From Pseudorhodoferax sp. Leaf265 (lineage in GTDB: Bacteria; Pseudomonadota; Gammaproteobacteria; Burkholderiales; Burkholderiaceae_C), in assembly GCF_001422365.1 (NCBI RefSeq), contig NZ_LMMT01000039.1, forward strand, positions 308,138-372,137: a stretch of DNA of 64,000 nt, written 5' to 3'. This document shows positions 1 to 8,521 of this stretch, piece by piece. The notes below the pieces were generated by a model. It saw nothing but the letters and a program-made list of their open reading frames with translations, had not been told where the DNA came from and searched no databases. The translations under genes were made by a program, and so were the position numbers. Numbering within the stretch: position 1 is the stretch's first letter; every line of letters begins with the position of its first letter.

Positions 1-11
1 CGTTCACTGCG

Positions 12-170
12 TTCACTGCGCTCGGACAAGCGCAATGAGTCAGATGTTGAAGCGCGAGGTTCCCCGCGCAGCCCATCGCGCTGCGCTCCTCGGCAGGGGC
101 ACAGGGGATTTTTCGATCCGGGCCATCGCTGCGCTCGGCCTGGGGTTCGGGCCTTCGCTGCGCTCGGCCG
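12..170. repeat. Short degenerate repeats in 3' flank of the first TetR gene
   Basis: Four copies or near copies of a GC-rich word, core CTGCGCTCGG, occur at 12-25, 81-93 (with a two-base insertion), 126-140 and 154-170. The last two share TCGCTGCGCTCGGCC. Tandem copies of TTCACTGCG also start the window. The stretch 1-203 shows no convincing gene. The words resemble short dispersed repeats common in intergenic DNA of GC-rich betaproteobacteria; whether they are copies of a genome-wide family cannot be judged from one window. Confidence 0.4.
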
Positions 171-203
171 CACGGGAGTGTGGATGGGCAAGCCATCTGC
201 ATC

Positions 204-1478
204 TCAATGTTCCGGTGGCGCCAGGATGCCGGTGAACAGCGGTTGGGCGTAGAGCGGCACAGCATCGTCCATGCCGATGCCGGCCACCCAGGTGCGCAGC
301 GACGAGGCGGCGTTGACCATGCCGGCCACCTGCTGCGCGGCCAGGCTCGCGTCGACGGGCCGGATGGCGCCTTCGCGCATGCCGTCCACGATGAACAGGC
401 CGAAGCGTTCGGTCAGCTGGTTGCCGCGCTGGATGGGGTCGTGGCGCGCGCCCTCGGCCAGCACGCTGCGCGCCGACGAGCGCAGCAGCGGCCCGGCCTC
501 GGACAGCTGGAAGCGCACGAGCGCGCAGCTGCTGGCCACCAGCCGCTCCCAGCCCGAGGCGGTCTGTGCCATGGCCTGCAGCTGGGTCTGGCGGATCACA
601 CCGAAGCTGCGTTCGAAGCACTGCGCGACGAGCTCGTCCTTGCTTGCATGGTGGTGGTAGAACGAGCCCTTGGTCAGGTGCAGCCGGGCCGAGATCGCAT
701 CGACCGAGGCGCCGCGAAAGCCCTGCTCGTTGATGAGCGCGGTGGCCGCGCGCAGGAAGGCCTCGCGCACCTCGGTGCCTTCGGCGGGCGCGGCCTGCAG
801 CTGGGGGCCGGGCTGGGCCTGCCAGCGCCGCGGGTCGGCGGCCAGGCCACCGATCAGCAGCTCGGCCAGCGCGTCGGCGGCGCGCAGATAGTCGTGCGGC
901 TCGTAGCGGTCGATCCAGGTGCGCATGATGTTGGCCAGGGCCAGCAGCAGGTGCGTGCGCGCGTTGCGCTGGGCCTGGGTCCATCCGGCGCTGGGCCAGC
1001 ATTGGCGCAGGCTGCGGAACAGCGTGTTGTAGGCTGCCACGACCTGGTCGACCTGTGGCGTCGCCAGCGCGCGGATCTCGTTGAACGAGACCAGTGCGCC
1101 GCGCCGGCCCGTGGCGATGTCGGCGAGCAGCGCGGCCTCGCCGCGCAGGAAGGCGCGGATGCGGCGCTCGGGTGTGGGCTCGGCCAGGGCGGCCTTGACC
1201 ACCTCCTGCATGGCTGCAACAGCCTGCAGCATGCAGTCGGCCGCGAGGTCTTCCTTGCGGCGGTGGTAGTAGCCCACGCTGGCCTTGTGCAGGCCCACGC
1301 GCTCGGCCACGCCGGCCAGCGTGACGCCCTTCATGCCGTGCCGGTTGAATTCCTCGGCGGCGGCGGCCAGGATGGCCTCGCGCTTGACCTGGAAGCGGTC
1401 GGTGGTGCGGCTGGCCGGCGCCTGGGCGGCCGGGCGTCGGCGTGCGGGCCGTGCTGCAGCGGTGGTGGCCGCCGTCAC
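204..1478 (-). CDS. Tandem-domain TetR/AcrR transcriptional regulator (424 aa)
   Basis: This is a DNA-binding repressor-type protein with two complete TetR units in one chain. The first helix-turn-helix lies near residues 51-71 ([21 protein letters not shown]) and the second near 256-277 ([21 protein letters not shown]). Each is followed by an alpha-helical ligand-binding-like domain. A usual TetR protein is about 200 aa, so this is a true duplication or fusion. The chosen GTG start at 1478 overlaps the TGA of the upstream thiolase gene, which implies translational coupling; reading further upstream would run into the thiolase. It is clearly paralogous to the regulator at 4230-5447. Inference: it controls the adjacent thiolase and acyl-CoA dehydrogenase in response to an acyl-CoA. 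The ligand is unknown. Confidence 0.85.
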   Translation of the reverse strand: MTAATTAAARPARRRPAAQAPASRTTDRFQVKREAILAAAAEEFNRHGMKGVTLAGVAERVGLHKASVGYYHRRKEDLAADCMLQAVAAMQEVVKAALAEPTPERRIRAFLRGEAALLADIATGRRGALVSFNEIRALATPQVDQVVAAYNTLFRSLRQCWPSAGWTQAQRNARTHLLLALANIMRTWIDRYEPHDYLRAADALAELLIGGLAADPRRWQAQPGPQLQAAPAEGTEVREAFLRAATALINEQGFRGASVDAISARLHLTKGSFYHHHASKDELVAQCFERSFGVIRQTQLQAMAQTASGWERLVASSCALVRFQLSEAGPLLRSSARSVLAEGARHDPIQRGNQLTERFGLFIVDGMREGAIRPVDASLAAQQVAGMVNAASSLRTWVAGIGMDDAVPLYAQPLFTGILAPPEH

Positions 1479-2635
1479 AACACCTCGAACAGGCCCGCGC
1501 CGCCCATGCCGCCGCCGATGCACATGGACACCACGACATGCTTGGCGCCGCGGCGCTTGCCTTCCATGAGCACATGGCCCGTGAGGCGTGCGCCGGTCAT
1601 GCCGAAGGGGTGGCCGATGGCGATGGAGCCGCCGTTGACGTTGTAGATGTCGGGGTCGATGCCCAGCTTGTCGCGGCTGTACAGGCACTGGCTCGCGAAG
1701 GCCTCGTTGAGCTCCCAGAGGTCGATGTCCTGGATCTTCAGGCCGTGGCGCTCCAGCAGACGCGGGATCGCGAACACGGGGCCGATGCCCATTTCGTCGG
1801 GCTCGCAGCCGGCCACGGCCCAGCCCTTGAACGCGCCCAGCGGCTGCAGGCCGCGGCGCTCGGCCTCCTTGGCCTCCATGAGCACGACGGCGGCGGCGCC
1901 GTCGGACAGCTGGCTCGCGTTGCCCGCGGTGACGAACTTGCCCGGGCCCTTGACGGGTTCGAGCTTGGCCAGGCCGGCCAGCGTGGTGTCGGGGCGGTTG
2001 CACTCGTCGCGGTCGACCACGGCATCGACGTAGCTCTCGGCCTTGGTCAACTTGTCGACGACCTTCATGCGGGTCTTGACCGAGATGATCTCGTCCTTGA
2101 ACTTGCCGGCCTCCTGGGCCGCGGCCATGAGCTGCTGCGAGCGCAGCGCGTACTCGTCCTGGTACTGGCGCGACAGGCCGTAGCGCTCGGCCACGATGTC
2201 GGCTGTGTCGATCATGGGCATCCAGAAGGCCGGGTGCTGCTGCTCGAGCAGGGGGTCGCGGCCACCGCCGCCGCCGCCCTGCAGGCTGATGGAGTCCACA
2301 CCGCCGCCGACCATGACATCGGCGTTGCCCTCGACGATGTGGTGCGCTGCCACGGCGATGGCGTTGAGGCCCGAGGAACATGCGCGGTGCAGCGTCATGC
2401 CGGCTGTGGTGACGGGCAGGCCGGCCAGCAGCGCGGCGGCGCGCGCCACGTTGCCCGACGAGGCCACGCAGCCGGCGATCACGTCCTCGACCTCGGCCGG
2501 GTCGGCGCCCGAGCGTTGCACGGCATGGCGGATGGCATGGCCCAGCATGGTCATGGCGGGCGTGTCGTTGAAGCCGCCGCGGCCGGCCTTCGCGAGGCCG
2601 GTGCGGGCATAGGAGACGATGACGGCTTGGCGCAT
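1475..2635 (-). CDS. Acetyl-CoA C-acyltransferase (thiolase)
   Basis: A cytosolic thiolase that cleaves 3-ketoacyl-CoA with CoA, or runs the reverse condensation. The 386-aa length is normal for the family. The nucleophile cysteine lies in RACSSGLNA, the histidine in [17 protein letters not shown] and the second cysteine in [10 protein letters not shown]. An unusual run of six glycines (GGGGGGRD) follows the VDSISLQ segment. ATG at 2635 begins the typical [13 protein letters not shown] start. It is divergent from the acyl-CoA dehydrogenase at 2879 and its 3' end overlaps the first tandem TetR gene, so enzyme and regulator are probably one transcript. Family knowledge supports a role in beta-oxidation of a fatty or aromatic acyl-CoA; chain length and substrate are not predictable here. 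Confidence 0.9.
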   Translation of the reverse strand: MRQAVIVSYARTGLAKAGRGGFNDTPAMTMLGHAIRHAVQRSGADPAEVEDVIAGCVASSGNVARAAALLAGLPVTTAGMTLHRACSSGLNAIAVAAHHIVEGNADVMVGGGVDSISLQGGGGGGRDPLLEQQHPAFWMPMIDTADIVAERYGLSRQYQDEYALRSQQLMAAAQEAGKFKDEIISVKTRMKVVDKLTKAESYVDAVVDRDECNRPDTTLAGLAKLEPVKGPGKFVTAGNASQLSDGAAAVVLMEAKEAERRGLQPLGAFKGWAVAGCEPDEMGIGPVFAIPRLLERHGLKIQDIDLWELNEAFASQCLYSRDKLGIDPDIYNVNGGSIAIGHPFGMTGARLTGHVLMEGKRRGAKHVVVSMCIGGGMGGAGLFEVL

Positions 2636-2878
2636 GGGGTGTCCTGTGGGTTGGGGATGAAGGGCGCGGGGCGGGCTGCGTGTCCGGTGCGGGACAGGCC
2701 GTACCTCAGGGATGAAACGCCAAAAATGGTAGCGGTGCAGTCGGCCATTCTGCTCGGTGCAAACCCTGCAAATCGCTGTCGCGGATTGGACTCCGCAGCG
2801 CATGGCGATCTTCCATACTGCATGTCTGAAACCACCGCAGACACACCGATCAACAGCACGCCTGGAGACCCTCCGACC
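2636..2878. promoter_or_regulatory. Divergent control region of thiolase and acyl-CoA dehydrogenase
   Basis: This 243-bp gap separates two divergently read enzyme genes. It holds a direct repeat TGCAAA-CCC-TGCAAA at 2758-2772 and a perfect short inverted repeat GCGGA-N6-TCCGC at 2781-2796. A second small dyad, GTCC-N6-GGAC, lies near 2681-2694. These are plausible operator sites for one or both flanking double-TetR proteins, but no clear sigma-70 -35/-10 pair stands out. A GGAGA ribosome site sits about ten bases before the ATG at 2879. Confidence 0.4.
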
Positions 2879-4195
2879 ATGAGCAAACCCACCCCGGCAT
2901 TCGGGTTCAATCCCACCGACGAACTGAACGACCTGCGCATGTCCGCCAAGGCCATGCCGCTGTACGAGCACGTCAAGCGCTTCATCGCCGAGACCGTGAC
3001 GCCCATGGCCGAGAAGTACGAGGCGCTGGGCAAGAACCGCTACGGCGAAGACCGCTGGCAGTACGCGCCCGGCCAGCTGGAGCTGCTCAACGCCGCCAAG
3101 GACCAGGCCAAGAAGGAAGGCCTGTGGAACTTCTTCCTGCCCGACGCCGAGACGGGCGAAGGGCTGTCCAACCTGGACTACGCCTACATCGCCTCCGAGC
3201 TCGGCAAGGTGCCGCTGGCCAGCGAGAGCATGAACTGCTCCGCGCCCGACACCGGCAACATGGAGGTGCTGGAGCGCGTGGGCACGCCCGAGCAGAAGGA
3301 GCGTTGGCTCAAGCCCCTGCTGAACGGCGAGATCCGCTCGGCCTACGCCATGACCGAGGTGCACCATGCCTCCTCGGACGCCAAGAACGTGGCCACCAGC
3401 GCGGTGCTGGACGGCGACGAGTGGGTCATCAACGGCGAGAAGCATTACATCTCCGGCGCCGGCAGTCCGCGCTGCAAGATCTTCATCACGATGGTGCGCA
3501 CCAGCCCCGATGCGCCGGCGCACAAGCAGCAGTCCATGATCCTCGTGCCCAAGGACACGCCGGGCGTGAAGATCGTCGGCGCCATGCACGTGTTCGCCGA
3601 GGACCATGCGCCGCACGGCCACATGCACATCGTGTTCGACAACGTGCGCGTGCCCAAGTCCAACATGCTGCTGGGCGAGGGCCGCGGCTTCGAAATCTCG
3701 CAGCTGCGCCTGGGCCCGGGCCGCATCCACCACTGCATGCGCTCCATCGGCGCGGCCGAGAAGGCGCTGGACCTGATGGTCGAGCGCGGCATCTCGCGCG
3801 AGGCCTTCGGCAAGCAACTGGCTTGGCTGGGCGGCAACGTGGAGATCATCTCGCGCGCGCGCATCGAGATCGAGAGCATGCGGCTCATGGTGCTCAAGGC
3901 GGCCAAGGCCATGGACGTGCTGGGCAACCGCGAGGCGCGCCAGTGGGTGCACATGGTCAAGGCCATGGTGCCCGAGCGCGTCTGCAAGATCATCGACCAG
4001 GCGATCCAGATGCATGGCGCGCTGGGCGTGTCGCAGCACACGCCGCTGGCCCACATGTATGCGCAGCAGCGCACGCTGCGCCTGGCGGACGGCCCGGACG
4101 AGGTGCACCACCTGGTGGTGGGCCGCAACGAGATCCGCATGCACGAAGGCGGCAAGGACGACGACGCCAGCATGGCGGCGGTGTTCCGGAACTGA
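2879..4195 (+). CDS. Acyl-CoA dehydrogenase family protein (ACAD10/11-like)
   Basis: A FAD-dependent acyl-CoA dehydrogenase that would introduce the 2,3 double bond of an acyl-CoA. The middle domain has [14 protein letters not shown], a variant of the usual AMTEP-ASSDA flavin-binding motif, followed by [15 protein letters not shown]. The C-terminal helical domain has [20 protein letters not shown] and [11 protein letters not shown], typical of the ACAD10/ACAD11 branch. At 438 aa it is somewhat longer than short-chain enzymes. ATG at 2879 is preferred because of the GGAGA ribosome site; an in-frame ATG at 2822 would add 19 residues. It probably works with the divergent thiolase and is followed after 34 bases by the second tandem TetR regulator. 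The exact substrate is not predictable. Confidence 0.88.
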   Translation: MSKPTPAFGFNPTDELNDLRMSAKAMPLYEHVKRFIAETVTPMAEKYEALGKNRYGEDRWQYAPGQLELLNAAKDQAKKEGLWNFFLPDAETGEGLSNLDYAYIASELGKVPLASESMNCSAPDTGNMEVLERVGTPEQKERWLKPLLNGEIRSAYAMTEVHHASSDAKNVATSAVLDGDEWVINGEKHYISGAGSPRCKIFITMVRTSPDAPAHKQQSMILVPKDTPGVKIVGAMHVFAEDHAPHGHMHIVFDNVRVPKSNMLLGEGRGFEISQLRLGPGRIHHCMRSIGAAEKALDLMVERGISREAFGKQLAWLGGNVEIISRARIEIESMRLMVLKAAKAMDVLGNREARQWVHMVKAMVPERVCKIIDQAIQMHGALGVSQHTPLAHMYAQQRTLRLADGPDEVHHLVVGRNEIRMHEGGKDDDASMAAVFRN

Positions 4196-4229
4196 ACGGC
4201 GGCGGCTCGCGGACAATCGCGGCCGCCCC

Positions 4230-5447
4230 ATGAACACCTCTCCCGCCCAGACCACCAAGTTCGCCGACAAGCGCGAGGCGCTGATCGCTTCTGCGTCCGG
4301 CCTGCTCAACGAGCACGGCATCCGCGGCACCACGCTGTCGGCCGTGGCCGAGGGCGTCGGCCTCGTCAAGAACAGCGTCACCTACTACTTCCGGCGCAAG
4401 GAAGACTTGGCGGCGGCCTGTTACCTGCGCAGCATCGCGCTGTACAACCGCCTGACCGACGAGGCCATGGCGCAGACCGGCCTGCCCGCGCGGCTGGGCG
4501 CGCTGCTGCGGGCGCACGCGGAGCTGCAGGCGTCCGTGGAGCAGGGCCGGCATGCGCCCGTGACGCGCTTCCACGACCTGCGTGCGCTGCGTGGCGAGCA
4601 CATGGTGCCCGTGTACGCGGCCTACGAAGACATGTTCCGCCGGCTGCGCCGCCTGCTCAACGACGACGAGGCCACGGCGGACCGCAGCGCCGCCAATGCG
4701 CGCACGCACATCGTGCTGGGCGTGGTCAACGCGCAGCGCGTGTGGCTGCTGCGGCACGAGCCCGAGCGCTTCGGCGCCGTGGCCGACAGCATGCTGGGGC
4801 TGTTGCTGCGCGGACTCATGGCGCCCGGTGCGCGCTGGCAGGCCGAGGGTTGCGAGGCGCGCTGGCAACTGGGCTCGGCCGACCTCTCGCCCTCGGCTGC
4901 CTTCCTGCGCACGGCCACGCAGCTCATCAACGAGCAGGGCTACCGCGGTGCATCGGTCAACCGCATCGCCGAGCGGTTGAACATGACCAAGGGCGGCTTC
5001 TACTACCACAACGAGACCAAGGACGACCTCGTCGCCTGCTGCTTCGACCAGACCTTCGCCATCGTGCGCCAGGCGCTGGCCCAGGCCGAGCAGATGGAGG
5101 CGTGCGGCTGGGAGCGGCTCAGCGCGGTGGTGCGCGCGCTGGTGCTGTTCCAGATCACGCCGGACGGCAGCCCGCTGCTGCAGTGGTCGGCCGTGCCCGC
5201 GCTGCCGGATGCGGCCGAGCGCAGCCGCATCCGCCAGGCGCTGGGCCGCATCGGCGAGCGGCTGGCCTCGCTGGTGGTGGGCGGCATGGTGGACGGCTCG
5301 GTCCGGCCGCTGGACCCGATGCAGGCGGCGCAGCTGGCAATGGTGGGCATCAACGCCGCGGCGGAGCTGCAGCGCTTCGTGCCGGGCACGACGCCGCAGG
5401 CGGCCGTGGAACTCTACGTGCGGCCCCTGCTGATGGGGCTGGAATGA
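4230..5447 (+). CDS. Second tandem-domain TetR/AcrR transcriptional regulator (405 aa)
   Basis: It has two TetR DNA-binding units in one polypeptide: helix-turn-helix one around residues 33-53 ([20 protein letters not shown]) and two near 250 ([20 protein letters not shown]). It is plainly related to the protein at 204-1478: both share the RRKEDL segment after the first helix-turn-helix, and INEQG(F/Y)RGASV with TKG(S/G)FY in the second. It lies 34 bases after the acyl-CoA dehydrogenase stop, so co-transcription is likely. Inference: each enzyme of the module carries its own copy of a duplicated acyl-CoA-responsive regulator. The gene ends three bases before the convergent Crp/Fnr gene. Confidence 0.85.
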   Translation: MNTSPAQTTKFADKREALIASASGLLNEHGIRGTTLSAVAEGVGLVKNSVTYYFRRKEDLAAACYLRSIALYNRLTDEAMAQTGLPARLGALLRAHAELQASVEQGRHAPVTRFHDLRALRGEHMVPVYAAYEDMFRRLRRLLNDDEATADRSAANARTHIVLGVVNAQRVWLLRHEPERFGAVADSMLGLLLRGLMAPGARWQAEGCEARWQLGSADLSPSAAFLRTATQLINEQGYRGASVNRIAERLNMTKGGFYYHNETKDDLVACCFDQTFAIVRQALAQAEQMEACGWERLSAVVRALVLFQITPDGSPLLQWSAVPALPDAAERSRIRQALGRIGERLASLVVGGMVDGSVRPLDPMQAAQLAMVGINAAAELQRFVPGTTPQAAVELYVRPLLMGLE

Positions 5448-5450
5448 CGT

Positions 5451-6299
5451 TCAGCCGAACAGGCCGGCGCGGCGCTGCAGGACTTCGGTCGACAGCACGT
5501 TGAGCTGGCCGTCCTGCGTGTCCAGCACGCGGATGCGGCGCAGGTCCTGCATGCCCTGGTTCAGGCGCTGGCGGCTGGTGGCGACCAGTTGCGCCAGGTC
5601 GGTCTGCGTGAGCGGCAGCGCCAGGCGAAAGCCCTCGTCCTGCGGCTGGCCGAAGCGCTGGCCCAGGTCGAGCAGGCAGGCGGCCAGGCGCTGGCTCAGC
5701 GGCGCGCTCGCGGCTTCGACCACGGCCTGCATCCAGGCGCTCTGGCGGGCCGAACTCCAGCGCAGCAAGGCATGGCGCAGGTCGGCATGGTGGGCGGTGA
5801 GCCGGCGCAGTGCATCGGCGCGCAGCGAGACGACCACGCTGTCGACATGGGCGTGCGCGCTGCAGGCCTCGGGCAGGTCACCGGCCACGCCTTCGCCGAA
5901 CCATTCGCCCGGCGCGACGAGCGCGGTGCTGAGCTGCCGGCCCGAGGCGCTGACGCTGTTCAGGCGCACCGCACCGCTGGCCACGCCATGCCAGGCCGTG
6001 GCCTGTGCGCCCTGGTGCAGGATCTGCTCGCCGGCCTTCATCGAGCTGGGCTGCAGCGATTCCACGAGCGCTTCGCGTGCGGCGCTGCCCACGTCGGCCA
6101 GCCAATCGGCCGCCAGCAGGGTGCGCTGCTGCGCCGGTGAGGCCAGGGGCGGCCGTGGCCGCTCCAGCGTCCAGGAGCGCAGGTTGGCGTTCGAGCCAGG
6201 CTCGGGGCGCCAGACCAGGGCGTGCAGCGGAACGAAGCGGTCGGAGACGGCGGGTGCGTGCAGGTTCACGGGTGGAGCGGCGTTGCTGAGGAAGGACAA
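5451..6299 (-). CDS. Crp/Fnr family transcriptional regulator
   Basis: A 282-aa protein with an N-terminal extension of about 75 residues, a cupin-like cyclic-nucleotide-binding fold (GEQILHQGAQATAWHGVASG, then GRQLSTALVAPGEWFGE) and a C-terminal winged helix (PLTQTDLAQLVATSRQRLNQ). No cluster of cysteines typical of an Fnr iron-sulfur sensor is seen in the N-terminus, and the arginine-rich cAMP pocket is not obvious, so the signal is unknown. ATG at 6299 is the first start. It is divergent from a LysR gene 125 bases away, and the gap contains a strong inverted repeat. Such pairs often regulate each other; target genes are not evident. Confidence 0.85.
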   Translation of the reverse strand: MSFLSNAAPPVNLHAPAVSDRFVPLHALVWRPEPGSNANLRSWTLERPRPPLASPAQQRTLLAADWLADVGSAAREALVESLQPSSMKAGEQILHQGAQATAWHGVASGAVRLNSVSASGRQLSTALVAPGEWFGEGVAGDLPEACSAHAHVDSVVVSLRADALRRLTAHHADLRHALLRWSSARQSAWMQAVVEAASAPLSQRLAACLLDLGQRFGQPQDEGFRLALPLTQTDLAQLVATSRQRLNQGMQDLRRIRVLDTQDGQLNVLSTEVLQRRAGLFG

Positions 6300-6375
6300 T
6301 GGCCCGCTGACGGCAGGCCGGGGAGACCCGCAGCTTGCCAGCGGTGCCTTCCGATGGCGAATGCAATGTGCGCAT

Positions 6376-6395
6376 CACGCGGTATGTGCCGCGTG
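6376..6395. promoter_or_regulatory. Inverted repeat between crp/fnr-type and lysR-type genes
   Basis: A perfect 7-bp dyad, CACGCGG-TATGTG-CCGCGTG, lies 30 bases before the LysR start and 77 bases before the Crp/Fnr start. An outer ATGC (6361) and GCAT (6395) extend the symmetry. The position fits an operator bound by the LysR protein (autoregulation) or by the Crp/Fnr protein. Confidence 0.5.
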
Positions 6396-6424
6396 CATAG
6401 CCTGCCCAACCCTGGCGCGAGACC

Positions 6425-7327
6425 ATGCAGCTGTCCCGAATCGACCTGAACCTGTTCGCCGTCTTCGACGCGATCTACCGCGAGCGTGGCATCACGGCGG
6501 CCGCGCGCCAGCTGCATCTGTCGCAGCCCGCGGTGAGCCATGCGCTGGCGCGCTTGCGCGAACTGCTGGGCGACCCGCTGTTCGAGCGCCAGGGCAATGT
6601 GATGACGCCCACGCCAATGGCGCGCAGCCTGGCCGGCACGGTGCGCTCCTCGCTCGGCGGGCTGGACCAGGCGCTGCGCCAGGTCGGGCAGTTCGACCCG
6701 GCCAGCAGCCAGCGGCTGTTCAAGGTGGCGACCAGCGGTTCGGCCGAACTGTCCTTCCTGCCGGACCTGGCCGAGCGCGTGGCGCGCGAGGCGCCCGGCA
6801 TCCGTCTGGCCACGGTGCGGGCCGACCGCGGCAATCTGGAGGAAGACCTGCGCAGCGGCGAGCTCGACCTGGCGCTGGACATCGGCCTGCCGCTGACGGC
6901 AGAGATCCGGCGCCAGCAGATCGGCGCGAGCGAACTCGTGGTGCTGGCCCGGATCGGCCATCCGGCCATCGGCCCGGGCTTCGACATGGAGGCCTACCTG
7001 GCGCAGGAGCATGTGCTGGTGACGGGGCGCCGGCGCGGCGTCGGGCTCGAAGACGTGGCGCTCGGCCGCCTGGGCATGCGGCGCCGGATCCGCGTGCGCT
7101 GCCAGCGCCACGGCGCCGCCAGTGCCATCGTCGCGCGCACCGACCTGCTGGCCACCATGTCGCGTTCGCAGGCCGAACTGGACAACGCCCAGGCCGGCAT
7201 CCAGGTGCTGGCCCTGCCGGTGGCGCTGCCGGCGCTGGAGACCTTCGTGTACTGGCATGCGACGGCCGATGCGGACCCGGCGTCGCAGTGGTTTCGCGGG
7301 GCCTTCCTGGAGGCGCTGCAAGGCTGA
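6425..7327 (+). CDS. LysR family transcriptional regulator
   Basis: A 300-aa LysR-type regulator. The N-terminal helix-turn-helix spans about residues 16-40 (YRERGITAAARQLHLSQPAV, then SHALARLRELLGDPLFER). The rest is a two-lobed effector domain starting near residue 90 (FKVATSGSAELSFLPDLAE). The effector domain resembles the NodD/NahR/LinR branch (opening RIDLNLFAVFDAIYRERG). ATG at 6425 gives the usual short N-terminus. No metabolic operon adjoins it in the LysR-typical divergent way: its divergent partner is the Crp/Fnr regulator and the next gene downstream is galE, 154 bases away with its own promoter. Target and inducer are unknown. Confidence 0.88.
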   Translation: MQLSRIDLNLFAVFDAIYRERGITAAARQLHLSQPAVSHALARLRELLGDPLFERQGNVMTPTPMARSLAGTVRSSLGGLDQALRQVGQFDPASSQRLFKVATSGSAELSFLPDLAERVAREAPGIRLATVRADRGNLEEDLRSGELDLALDIGLPLTAEIRRQQIGASELVVLARIGHPAIGPGFDMEAYLAQEHVLVTGRRRGVGLEDVALGRLGMRRRIRVRCQRHGAASAIVARTDLLATMSRSQAELDNAQAGIQVLALPVALPALETFVYWHATADADPASQWFRGAFLEALQG

Positions 7328-7365
7328 CGGGGCCTTCCCTGGCCGCCGCATGGCTGACACAAGGG

Positions 7366-7382
7366 TTGGCACGGCCCATGCT
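7366..7382 (+). promoter_or_regulatory. Sigma-54 (RpoN) promoter ahead of galE
   Basis: The sequence TTGGCACGGCCCATGCT carries TGGCAC, a five-base spacer and ATGCT, against the RpoN consensus TGGCAC-N5-TTGCW. Only one core base differs, and the invariant GG (7368-7369) and GC (7380-7381) are exactly 12 bases apart. It lies 100 bases before the galE ATG in a non-coding gap. RpoN promoters need an enhancer-binding activator; no activator gene or clear enhancer site is visible here. Confidence 0.6.
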
Positions 7383-7481
7383 ATTCTTGCCGCGCCACAG
7401 TCGCCGGAGGGCCCAGAGCCTCGGACGGCGCGGCAAGAACCATCTCCCGCCGGCCCGCGCCGGCATTGCAAAGAACACCAC

Positions 7482-8492
7482 ATGATTCTTGTCACCGGCG
7501 GCGCCGGCTACATCGGCTCCCATGTCTGCGTCGAACTGCTGCAAGCCGGCCACGACGTCACCATTTTTGACAATTTTTGTAACAGCAACCCCGAGTCGGT
7601 GGCGCGCATCGAACGCATCGCGGGCAAGGCGCCCAGACTGGTGCGTGGCGACATCCGCGACCGGGCCGCGCTCGTCGATGCACTGAAGACGAGCGGCGCG
7701 AGCGCCGTGATCCACTTCGCCGGGCTCAAGGCCGTGGGCGAATCGGTGGAGCAGCCGCTCTCTTATTACGACAACAACGTCGTGGGCACGCTGCGCCTGC
7801 TGGAGGCCATGCGCGAGTGCGGTGTGCAGCAGCTGGTGTTCAGCTCGTCGGCCACGGTCTATGGCGACCCGCAGCGCCTGCCGCTGACCGAGGACCACCC
7901 GCTCTCTGCCACCAACCCCTATGGCCGCAGCAAGCTCATGATCGAGGACATGCTGCGCGACCTGCAGGTGAGCGACGCGTCCTGGCGCATCGCCATCCTG
8001 CGCTACTTCAACCCGGTCGGCGCGCATGCCAGCGGCCTGATCGGCGAGGACCCGCGCGGCGTGCCGAACAACCTGATGCCCTACGTGGCGCAGGTGGCCA
8101 TCGGCCGGCGCGCGCAGCTGCAGGTCTGGGGCAGCGACTACCCGACGCCCGACGGCACCGGCGTGCGCGACTACATCCACGTGGTGGACCTGGCCGTCGG
8201 CCATTTGCGTGCGCTGGAGCGCCTGCAGGCGCAGGCGGGCGGTCTCACCGTCAACCTGGGCACCGGCACCGGCTACAGCGTGCTCGACATGGTGCGCGCC
8301 TTCGAAGAGGCCAGTGGCAAGCCCGTGCCCTACCAGCTGGCCCCGCGCCGCGCTGGCGACGTGGCCTCCTGCTATGCCGACCCGGCCGCGGCGCTGGCCG
8401 TGCTGGGCTGGCGTGCCGAGCGCGACCTCGTCGCCATGTGCCAAGACGCCTGGCGCTGGCAGAGCAGCAACCCCAACGGCTACGCCGCCTGA
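7482..8492 (+). CDS. galE: UDP-glucose 4-epimerase
   Basis: A cytosolic SDR enzyme interconverting UDP-glucose and UDP-galactose (and possibly the N-acetyl forms), supplying sugars to surface glycans. At 336 aa it is the normal length. The NAD-binding motif GGAGYIGSH is at residues 6-14, the catalytic SSSATVYG serine near 122-124, and the Y147-x3-K151 pair in NPYGRSK. ATG at 7482 gives a canonical MILVTGG start. It is first of three genes (galE, manC, yjfB-like) probably read from the sigma-54-type promoter at 7366. manC follows after 29 bases. The sugar products could feed the glycan locus at 47.9-55.4 kb. Confidence 0.95.
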   Translation: MILVTGGAGYIGSHVCVELLQAGHDVTIFDNFCNSNPESVARIERIAGKAPRLVRGDIRDRAALVDALKTSGASAVIHFAGLKAVGESVEQPLSYYDNNVVGTLRLLEAMRECGVQQLVFSSSATVYGDPQRLPLTEDHPLSATNPYGRSKLMIEDMLRDLQVSDASWRIAILRYFNPVGAHASGLIGEDPRGVPNNLMPYVAQVAIGRRAQLQVWGSDYPTPDGTGVRDYIHVVDLAVGHLRALERLQAQAGGLTVNLGTGTGYSVLDMVRAFEEASGKPVPYQLAPRRAGDVASCYADPAAALAVLGWRAERDLVAMCQDAWRWQSSNPNGYAA

Positions 8493-8521
8493 ACCCCATT
8501 CCAACTCCGTCTGAAGCAACC

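Noticed and set aside
1442-2878. Possible N-terminal extension of the acyl-CoA dehydrogenase by 479 codons
   Set aside because: The frame is open by chance across the opposite-strand thiolase. Family similarity begins at the ATG of 2879, which has a ribosome site.
5451-6299. Fnr-type oxygen sensor
   Set aside because: The N-terminal cysteine cluster needed for a 4Fe-4S centre is not present; only the general Crp/Fnr family can be stated.
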